Positions 15,726 through 22,153 of a stretch of 34,298 bases of DNA are shown piece by piece (within the stretch, counting starts at the first letter, position 1; each line of letters opens with the position of its first letter). Under the pieces are notes generated by a model. That model saw only the letters and a program-made list of their open reading frames with translations. It did no database searches and was not told where the DNA came from. The stretch is taken from positions 1 through 34,298 of the forward strand of contig JAYEHK010000152.1 in the NCBI GenBank assembly GCA_034659475.1, in the 5' to 3' direction. The position numbers and the translations under genes were made by a program. The DNA comes from JAYEHK01 sp034659475. GTDB taxonomy: Bacteria; Bacillota; Syntrophomonadia; Syntrophomonadales; Syntrophomonadaceae.

Positions 15726-15922
15726 GGGGATGAAGGCTTAAGGTTAGCGCAGGGGGGTAAAGGCGATAGAGAAAGCTTAAAATCAGCTCTCCCTGCCCAG
15801 GCACCCAGAGCAGCATCTATCCAAGTCGTACGTAAAACATTAGACCGGACGCAAGCGATTTTCCTTAATCACGACTGAAAGAAGTATCGTGATGCCCGAA
15901 GGGTGCTTAAGCCTTCAGCCCC
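15726..15922. other. ~197 bp element closed by a 17 bp stem, possible structured RNA
   Basis: GGGGATGAAGGCTTAAG (15726-15742) is the inverted partner of CTTAAGCCTTCAGCCCC (15906-15922) with one mismatch. Inside are further hairpins: GCTCT/AGAGC around 15786-15812, ATCACGA/TATCGTGAT around 15868-15893, and GCCCGAAGGGTGC just before the right arm. This is a closing stem with several inner hairpins rather than a simple palindrome. It could be a noncoding RNA, the remnant of an IS200/IS605-like or HEARO-type element, or a MITE. I cannot match it to a named RNA family. Confidence 0.5.
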
Positions 15923-15950
15923 TGGCATCACATTACACCTAACCCTTTTA

Positions 15951-16006
15951 CCTATTTTCATCGGTGGTTGTGACCTGCGACCATGGGTGATTATTATGAG
16001 AATAGA
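15951..16006. repeat. Copy of the CATCGGTGGTTGTG repeat
   Basis: TATTTTCATCGGTGGTTGTGACC and CATGGGTGATTATTATGAGAATAG match the copies near 2175, 13355 and 22077. Confidence 0.65.
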
Positions 16007-16013
16007 AATGTGT

Positions 16014-16045
16014 AAAAAAAAAAGGGAGTGCACAAGGCACTCTCC
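16014..16045 (-). terminator. Intrinsic terminator downstream of the VWA gene
   Basis: On the minus strand GGAGAGTGC and GCACTCCC form a stem around CTTGT, followed by ten T residues. It lies about 140 bases after the VWA stop codon. Confidence 0.8.
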
Positions 16046-16186
16046 ATATGAAGGAGGAGTTATTAAAGCGATATTCATTATAATTACAATAACAAATATC
16101 ATTTTCCCGAATATTGTTTAAGTAAATTTTATCCGATATCCATTAATATTGTCAATGGAAAAACGATTATTATATAATTTGTTGAA

Positions 16187-17959
16187 TTAAGCCATATTGT
16201 GCAGACGAATTGCCTTTCGTTCACAACGTACTATATTAATCAGGTTTTCCTTATTTAAATCATCCACCAAATAAAGAGCCCCCTGTGCCTTATTACAAAG
16301 TTTTTCAAGATAAATCTTGTTGGACTCAACGCCAATACAGATAAAACGAATTTTTTTGTCGACCAGTTTACCTGCGGCGGTGATTGCATCTGTACGTGCA
16401 TCCGTAGTCCACAAAGGTGTATTGGGAACACCATCTGTGATTAATATAAGAAGGGGGTTTTTGAGTCGGTTCTCGCCAATCAGGTTCATTGCCGTCATAA
16501 TCCCATCTGCCATGGGTGTTAACCCAGCAGGCAGGATACTGATCAAACCTTTATTCAATAGACTCTGACTACGCGTAAAGGGGACTGCTATTCTACTGGA
16601 ATGCTCTTGAAAAGTCACCACCGCTACCTTTTCCTTCCCCGTCAACAACAAATGTTGAGCAAGATAACAGGCAGCCTGACGTTTTTCCCCTGCCATGCTT
16701 CCAGAGGCATCCATAAGAAGACAGATATCTACCGGAAAATAGCTTTTCTTGTCGAAGTAATGAAGATCTCCTTTTTGAATTGAAAAATGCTGATCCCCGC
16801 GAATAAAGCCATTCTTTTTTGCTTGTATAATGGTTTGCGGAACCGCCAAATTCCCTGTCCATGTTCCATTATTGCTTTGAAGGGTTTTGTTATAGTTAAT
16901 AAACTCAATCTGGGATGCAGTGTGCTCAACCTTACCCAATTTCTTGAAGCGACTACTTCTTCCGCCAGGAACCTTACGAATATTCTTTCTGATTTCAGTT
17001 TCTAGTTCGCACTGATGTTGAATCAAATATTCTTTAAACCAGATACCTTTTTTCGTTAATTTATGGCCAGCCGGTGTTTTTTTTATTAATCCCAAATCCT
17101 CCATTTGGTCAATATAGTGGTCTACCTCTCCCCATTTTTTCTTTTGTTGGTCTATTCCTTTTCTTTTTAAAAAATTTGTGGAATTGCATTCCATAAATTC
17201 TTCGACTTCTTTAACTCCCCCGAATTTTTCTGCCAGCTTTAATACCAGTTGATTCACATTTTCCTTTGCTGGCAAGGGACTGGTATGCTGTCCTTTAAAA
17301 CTCTTCCACGGCAACTTAATATAACCAGCAAAATTTTCTTCGGTTTGTTTTTGTTTGCCATGAGATATGTTACGAACCCTAGCCAGACTGCCTCCCGATT
17401 GAATAATGGCTTCTTCAGCCGCCGTCGCAATGATGTAAATAAGCTTATATTCATCCCGATTTAATCTTGCCAGAATATGAACATGGTCAGTTCCTTCATC
17501 ACCTGCAAAAAGTGGCTGTTTTTCCCCTTGGAATAGGTCATAAACAGTTCCCTGTCCCTGATCTGTGGCAATGAAAATTTTGTTTAAATAATCCGCAATC
17601 ATTCGAAATCGTTCGTCCTCGGCATACTTGAGCATGGGATCCTCTTCCAAAAAGTGTTTATCTAAATGATAAAAGAGAATGGTTGCTATATCCACTGGAT
17701 TTATTTCTACAGGATAATGATACACGTCAATATGTACTATCAGGTCAGCATCCACATAATCCAGGTAGGTTTTTCCTGCATCGCAGTTGATCAAGATTTT
17801 TATCTGTCCTTTTATCCGTTTCTCAAGCATTTTCGCGTGGGCCTTTCTGCTTACAACCACGCTTTCGCCCAGACGAACACCCTGGTTTTGTCCTAGATAG
17901 AGGTTCAGGTAATTTCCCACAGAAGTAGCTTTGCCGATATTACCCTCGTTACTCTGCAC
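16187..17959 (-). CDS. VWA-domain protein, partner of the upstream ChlI-like ATPase
   Basis: A 590-residue cytosolic protein; no signal peptide or membrane segment is seen. The C-terminal ~180 residues form a von Willebrand A domain with an intact metal-ion-dependent adhesion site: DASGSM (D417-), the threonine in TPMADGI (about 481) and LITDGVPN (about 509). The N-terminal ~400 residues have no family I recognise; they include an RGD-like GDEGTDHVHILARLNRDEYKLIYIIA block and a winged-helix-like middle. GTG start at 17959 follows AGGAGGGGAGGG. It begins 16 bases after the ATPase stop, the classic MoxR/ChlI-AAA plus VWA pairing known for metal insertion and complex maturation (BchI/BchD, NorQ/NorD, CooV-like). 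The client is unknown here. Confidence 0.75.
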   Translation of the reverse strand: MQSNEGNIGKATSVGNYLNLYLGQNQGVRLGESVVVSRKAHAKMLEKRIKGQIKILINCDAGKTYLDYVDADLIVHIDVYHYPVEINPVDIATILFYHLDKHFLEEDPMLKYAEDERFRMIADYLNKIFIATDQGQGTVYDLFQGEKQPLFAGDEGTDHVHILARLNRDEYKLIYIIATAAEEAIIQSGGSLARVRNISHGKQKQTEENFAGYIKLPWKSFKGQHTSPLPAKENVNQLVLKLAEKFGGVKEVEEFMECNSTNFLKRKGIDQQKKKWGEVDHYIDQMEDLGLIKKTPAGHKLTKKGIWFKEYLIQHQCELETEIRKNIRKVPGGRSSRFKKLGKVEHTASQIEFINYNKTLQSNNGTWTGNLAVPQTIIQAKKNGFIRGDQHFSIQKGDLHYFDKKSYFPVDICLLMDASGSMAGEKRQAACYLAQHLLLTGKEKVAVVTFQEHSSRIAVPFTRSQSLLNKGLISILPAGLTPMADGIMTAMNLIGENRLKNPLLILITDGVPNTPLWTTDARTDAITAAGKLVDKKIRFICIGVESNKIYLEKLCNKAQGALYLVDDLNKENLINIVRCERKAIRLHNMA

Positions 17960-17975
17960 AACTAACCCTCCCCTC

Positions 17976-19199
17976 CTAGACCTCTGTATTTAATGTTTTT
18001 TCTGTATTAATCAACTCGTTTCTTCCCAGATCTTTTAATGGGCGTCCATTTGTCTGGAAATAAACACCTTCTTCTTCATTCTCTTTTTCCCGTGTTTTAT
18101 TTTTTTTGTTCTTGAAATTTAAAATTCCTTCACGGGTACCACGCACATCAACATCATTCACCATTTTAATCAATGTATCTCCATCAACCCTGTGTTTTAA
18201 TACCTGGGGAAGCATATGCGTAACATCGTTAATCATCGCCTGGTTGCGATCTTTTATCACCGAATACAACAGTGCACCCTGCTGCATGGCTTCTATCGCC
18301 CTTATGCTTTCGAGATTATGTTTTACATAAAGCCTGGCAATATAGCTACGAATAAAATCAGGCAGTTCGCCTTCGTCATAACGTTTACCCCATTCAATTA
18401 TTTTTTGGCAATACTTCTGATCTTCTCGATCTTCTTGCTCCCACAAGGCCTTTTCATTTTTTTCATTATGCAGCTTATGATTATGAGAATTCTCTTTAAG
18501 CATTTGTGATAATACATCTACGTTCGTTGGGCGCCCCATATAACACACCATATCAAAGCGATCAGATAATTGTCTCCGAATCTCTTCAAGAGGGCCAGGG
18601 TCCTCATCAGGATTGGAAGCCGCCCAGACGGAAACATTAACTGGAAGTTCTATTACGGGAAGCCCCGCTTCTTCAATCTGAAGATGCCCTGGTTTGTTCC
18701 CCATAACATCCAAAAGAATATCTGTTATCTCCGGAGATGTATCTGCCAAGCGATTGATTTCGTCAATAAACACAATTCCTCGATGAGCCTGCGGAATAAT
18801 GCCTGGAAGTAGCTTAGCCTCCGGATGTAATGGGTCGGTCAGTCGAGCAAGATCAATGCTTCCTGCAACCGTTCCTACACGAGCTGAATGTGATATCTCC
18901 AAAAAGGGCATAGTGATTTCTTCTACCCCAATAGCATTGATTTCATCTGGGGATAAATCCCTATGCATTGGACAATGCGGGTGTTCTGGGTCACAATTGT
19001 AAAAGCACCCCCGTATTCTCTTAATTTTGGGCAGGATGCCTCTGGCCGCTCTCATGATGGTGGTCTTTCCAGTTCCTCGTAATCCCTCGGCATGAATATG
19101 CATCGGTTCACCACAAAATGTTGAAACAGCAGACATCACAACCAGATCAAATAGCACTTCATTCCCCTCATAACGTTCAAGCTTGGAAAATGGTATCAT
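17976..19199 (-). CDS. ChlI/MoxR-like AAA+ ATPase with Cys cluster
   Basis: A 407-residue AAA+ ATPase resembling the magnesium-chelatase ChlI subunit. Walker A is GLRGTGKTT (39-47), Walker B VFIDEIN (143-149), sensor 1 WAASNPDE, and an arginine-finger region RRQLSDRFDM. Between Walker A and B is a cysteine cluster GCFYNCDPEHPHCPMH (C65, C69, C76) that could bind a metal. The helical lid (about 300-350) is followed by a Lys/Glu-rich tail (about 365-407). Start ATG 19199 follows GGGGGG. No tetrapyrrole genes are nearby, so chelatase activity on Mg is doubtful; a chaperone role for a metalloenzyme is more likely by analogy with MoxR/VWA systems. Confidence 0.78.
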   Translation of the reverse strand: MIPFSKLERYEGNEVLFDLVVMSAVSTFCGEPMHIHAEGLRGTGKTTIMRAARGILPKIKRIRGCFYNCDPEHPHCPMHRDLSPDEINAIGVEEITMPFLEISHSARVGTVAGSIDLARLTDPLHPEAKLLPGIIPQAHRGIVFIDEINRLADTSPEITDILLDVMGNKPGHLQIEEAGLPVIELPVNVSVWAASNPDEDPGPLEEIRRQLSDRFDMVCYMGRPTNVDVLSQMLKENSHNHKLHNEKNEKALWEQEDREDQKYCQKIIEWGKRYDEGELPDFIRSYIARLYVKHNLESIRAIEAMQQGALLYSVIKDRNQAMINDVTHMLPQVLKHRVDGDTLIKMVNDVDVRGTREGILNFKNKKNKTREKENEEEGVYFQTNGRPLKDLGRNELINTEKTLNTEV

Positions 19200-19574
19200 G
19201 CATATAACCCCCCATTCATAAATTTACATGTGGCCCTGCTACAAACTTCATCGCCTTCCCTTTAACCGCCTATCTTTATAAACTGTATTAGTATTGGAAA
19301 CAAGGTTTTTAGTCAATTTACAAGCACACTATTCCCGTGACTAAATAATAAAATAAATTATGGTTTTTTTCTCTATTATGTATTTATTTAGTGTAAATTG
19401 TAGTATAAATTGTCCATGTTTCTCTCCGTTATCACCAAATTTTGGTACGCATGAAACAACGCTGAAAAATTCATATACAATATGGTTGTGCCATCATTCC
19501 ACGTTAATAATTATAATACAAATAGGTCAGTTTTTTGGGGTACAAAACTCTATTTTCAGTATAACAAGCTACTT
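19200..19574. other. AT-rich spacer, no gene seen
   Basis: This 375 bp stretch between the ATPase start and the LytTR stop holds the candidate promoter described separately. It also has a direct repeat TAAATTGTAG / TAAATTGTCC (about 19393 and 19405), which might be a protein-binding site. No ORF with a Shine-Dalgarno or family resemblance is present. Confidence 0.5.
19275..19303 (-). promoter_or_regulatory. Candidate promoter of the ChlI-VWA pair
   Basis: On the minus strand TTGTTT (19298-19303), a 17-base spacer and TATAAA (19275-19280), about 75 bases upstream of the ATPase start codon. The -35 is weak. Confidence 0.4.
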
Positions 19575-20363
19575 TTATGAAATTCCCAGCTTAACCCTAA
19601 GTGTTTTGGCTCGTGACCGACTAAGAATTATATTTTTTTTCGTGCCTTCCAAATGCAACAAATATGACCCTTCTCCAAAGTTTACGATCTCATTTATATA
19701 ATTCAAGTTTACGATAAAAGCCTGATGAGCTCGGAAAAAGCTAAACATATCCAACCGGCTTTCCAGTTCATTTAATGTATAATTACTCAAATATCCTCCT
19801 TCACTAGTGCTAATAAATACCTTTTTCCCCTCGCTTTCACAGTAAATAATATTATCTGGTTTTAACAGAGATATCTTGCCTTTTTCCCTGACAGGAAGCT
19901 TTCGAGAATAGATATCTTGATGCTGATATCGTTCCAACATAAAATCTATTCTTTGTTTTAACCGTTCTCGAACCAGATCATCTATATATTGATTGTGTAC
20001 AATTTGCTTTTTAACTCTGTGAATGGTTTTTCCGATTCGGTTTTGGTCAATGGGTTTCAACACAAAATCCGTTACCCCTAGATCCCACGCTTGTGTTGCC
20101 TGGTCACTGGAAGAACCAATCAACACAAGCATAGGAGCCTGTTTCAATTTATTCAATTGAAACAACATGTCCATGTACTTTTTTTCATCAGGGCCAAGAT
20201 CCCAGAATACCACATCGATTTTATTTTCCTGACACATCATAAGAACTTCAATGCCGTGTCCTACTTCACCAATAACTTCAACTTCACTGATTTGTTCAAG
20301 TAGGTATCTAAGGACAATTCGTTCCCTTTCCTCACTGTCAACTATTAAAACTCGAATCGACAT
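19575..20363 (-). CDS. LytTR-family response regulator, orphan
   Basis: A 262-residue transcription regulator. The N-terminal receiver domain (about 1-120) starts SIRVLIVDSEE with phospho-acceptor D55 in VVFWDLGP and conserved K103 in FVLKPID; the first acidic position is single (D9) rather than the usual pair. The C-terminal LytTR DNA-binding domain (about 155-262) has the CESEGKKVFISTSEGGY, FFRAHQAFIVNLNYINEI and LSRSRAKTLRVKL blocks. ATG at 20363 follows GGGGATGA. No histidine kinase is adjacent, so the input is unknown. It is divergent from the radical SAM gene across about 200 bp of very AT-rich DNA, an obvious place for shared regulation. Confidence 0.88.
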   Translation of the reverse strand: MSIRVLIVDSEERERIVLRYLLEQISEVEVIGEVGHGIEVLMMCQENKIDVVFWDLGPDEKKYMDMLFQLNKLKQAPMLVLIGSSSDQATQAWDLGVTDFVLKPIDQNRIGKTIHRVKKQIVHNQYIDDLVRERLKQRIDFMLERYQHQDIYSRKLPVREKGKISLLKPDNIIYCESEGKKVFISTSEGGYLSNYTLNELESRLDMFSFFRAHQAFIVNLNYINEIVNFGEGSYLLHLEGTKKNIILSRSRAKTLRVKLGIS

Positions 20364-20566
20364 ATTACTTCATCCCCAATATATTAATAATATAATTTTT
20401 CATTTTAAATATATAGGTTTTCGCCAATAAAAACAACTAAAAAATACAAACTATGCCAATATATTTATAATTTTACCAATTTTTATTTATTTTTTGTGTT
20501 GTTTTTTTCTTTAAAAAACCTTTGCAATTTGTTAATCTAACTAGTAATAAGGAGGGTAAAAACACT

Positions 20567-21442
20567 ATGCGTTATGAAGGTACAATTTATCGTCCCCCAA
20601 GCGAAGCTAATAGCTTATTAATTCAGGCAACCATTGGTTGTCCCCATAATAAATGCACTTTTTGCAGTATGTATAAAGGTACAAAATTTCGTGTTCGCTC
20701 CGTAGAGGATATTAAAGAAGACCTGTATGAAGCCAAAGAGTATTACGGTCCTTTTGTTCGTTCTCTTTTCTTTCCTGATGGTAACACGATTATTATGAAG
20801 ACCGATCAACTTGAAGAGATCTTTGGCTACGCCAGCGATCTTTTTCCTCATCTAGAACGTATAACCGTATATGGCTCGGCTCGCTTTGCAAGGAAGAAAA
20901 GCCTGGAAGATTTTATTCGCCTCGAAAAAGCGGGTCTTAAAAGGCTTCATATGGGCATGGAGAGCGGAGATAATGTTACCCTGGAAAGGATTAAAAAGAA
21001 TAGCACCTCGGAGGAAATTATTGAGGCCGGACAAAAAATAAAGGCTGCCAACATCCAACTCAGCGAATACTACCTGGTTGGAGTGGGCGGAAAAGAGCGT
21101 AGCGTTGAACATGCCTTAGAAAGTGCACACACATTAAACGATTTTTCCCCTGACTTTATCAGACTGCGTACCCTGGTCCCTGTCCCCGGAACGCCATTAT
21201 ATGATGATATTCAGGAAGGTCGTTTCACCCTCCCTTCACCCCATGAAGCCCTACAGGAAATTCGTCTGTTAATTCAAAATCTGAACTGTAAAGGGAGCAT
21301 GATCATAAGCGATCATGTAACAAACTACTGGAACATTAACGGAATATTACCAGCTGACAAAGACAGAATGCTGAATGAATTGGACCATGCGCTATCTGTT
21401 GATGAATCCCATTTTCAGGTGGCGGATAGCAGGTATTTGTAG
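20567..21442 (+). CDS. Radical SAM protein with CX4CX2C cluster motif
   Basis: A 291-residue Elp3/YgiQ-like (COG1032-type) radical SAM protein starting MRYEGTIYRPPSEANSLLI. The [4Fe-4S] ligands lie in ATIGCPHNKCTFCSMYKG: C25, C30, C33, with four rather than three residues between the first two Cys. Other blocks fit the fold: FPDGNTIIM, ITVYGSAR, LKRLHMGMESG, IQLSEYYLVGVGGKERS and DFIRLRTLVPVPGTPLYD. ATG 20567 is preceded by AAGGAGG; the longer upstream frame is not used. It is monocistronic, ending at a hairpin shared with the convergent DUF1285-like gene. Substrate unknown. Confidence 0.85.
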   Translation: MRYEGTIYRPPSEANSLLIQATIGCPHNKCTFCSMYKGTKFRVRSVEDIKEDLYEAKEYYGPFVRSLFFPDGNTIIMKTDQLEEIFGYASDLFPHLERITVYGSARFARKKSLEDFIRLEKAGLKRLHMGMESGDNVTLERIKKNSTSEEIIEAGQKIKAANIQLSEYYLVGVGGKERSVEHALESAHTLNDFSPDFIRLRTLVPVPGTPLYDDIQEGRFTLPSPHEALQEIRLLIQNLNCKGSMIISDHVTNYWNINGILPADKDRMLNELDHALSVDESHFQVADSRYL

Positions 21443-21483
21443 ATCGTAAATCAGAATATTGGTTAATTGTAAAATAAAATTTT

Positions 21484-21520
21484 AATGGGCAAGAAATACC
21501 ACAAATATTCCTTGCCCATT
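21484..21520. terminator. Bidirectional terminator
   Basis: AATGGGCAAGAAATA (21484-21498) pairs with TATTCCTTGCCCATT (21506-21520), 14 of 15 positions, with a 7-base loop. T-rich sequence flanks both sides on the respective strands. It separates the convergent radical SAM and DUF1285-like genes. Confidence 0.8.
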
Positions 21521-21542
21521 TAGAATACTAAGTTCTTTGTAT

Positions 21543-21989
21543 TTATTGCTTCTGCCCCTGTGTCGGAACGATATATACATCATCGCCTCTGAAATCGAAG
21601 TAATCGCTCAGTTTCCAGTAAACACCCCGGCTAAGCCGGGTATCTGCTTCCCATCGAAAACTAATATAAGGGACATCGTCTTTTATGTAGAGTTTAATTT
21701 CATGATCCAGCACCATTTCCTGTAAATCATGAAACCTTAGTTTTATTGGTGTTTCATTATCATAAATACCGATTGCAAAAAAGGGGACATCTTCCACTAT
21801 CAGGGGGTTTATATCTTCTCCCATTTGAATTGAATAGTCTCCCACCGTTGTACGTTCCATATTCTTCGCAAACACATTGACAATGTTTCGTCTGAACATC
21901 TCGGCCCCGCCAAAATACCATTTCCCATCCTTTTTAATTCTAATTTCCTGTACCTCCACTGTCTGTTCCTCCTTGATAATACTCCTCAT
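21543..21989 (-). CDS. DUF1285-like protein
   Basis: A 148-residue soluble protein. The run IRIKKDGKWYFGGAEMFRRNIVNVF, followed by TVGDYSIQMGEDINPLIVEDVPFFAI, resembles the DUF1285 pattern (a DGxWfyxG block, an R-x(2)-IV-x-F segment and the VEDxPF motif), a family described mainly from Proteobacteria. Function unknown. Start ATG 21989 has only a weak ATGGGATT upstream. It is followed by the shared terminator and preceded by about 160 bp that includes a CATCGGTGGTTGTG repeat, so it is probably transcribed alone. The family assignment is by eye and moderate. Confidence 0.65.
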   Translation of the reverse strand: MRSIIKEEQTVEVQEIRIKKDGKWYFGGAEMFRRNIVNVFAKNMERTTVGDYSIQMGEDINPLIVEDVPFFAIGIYDNETPIKLRFHDLQEMVLDHEIKLYIKDDVPYISFRWEADTRLSRGVYWKLSDYFDFRGDDVYIVPTQGQKQ

Positions 21990-22069
21990 GTTAATCCCAT
22001 GAACATCTTATTACGTCACTTCGAGAAATCATCTCTGAATTCCTTCTTGAAAACAATACTCTATTGACC

Positions 22070-22120
22070 TTTTTCATCGGTGGTTGTGTCGTGCAGACAT
22101 GGGTGGTTAGTATGAAAATT
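22070..22120. repeat. Copy of the CATCGGTGGTTGTG repeat
   Basis: CTTTTTCATCGGTGGTTGTG and TGCAGACATGGGTGGTTAGTATGAAAATTGG, as in the other copies. It lies between the DUF1285-like gene and the 3' end of the aminotransferase fusion. Confidence 0.65.
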
Positions 22121-22153
22121 GGATACAACACAGCTTTACCCCGATTTTCACTT

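Noticed and set aside
15869..16102. 77-codon minus-strand ORF (and the 72-codon frame opposite)
   Set aside because: Both run through the structured element, a dispersed repeat and an intrinsic terminator.
16187..19199. True Mg-chelatase (BchI/BchD) genes
   Set aside because: No H subunit or bacteriochlorophyll/cobalamin genes are nearby, and the VWA protein's N-terminal region does not look like BchD.
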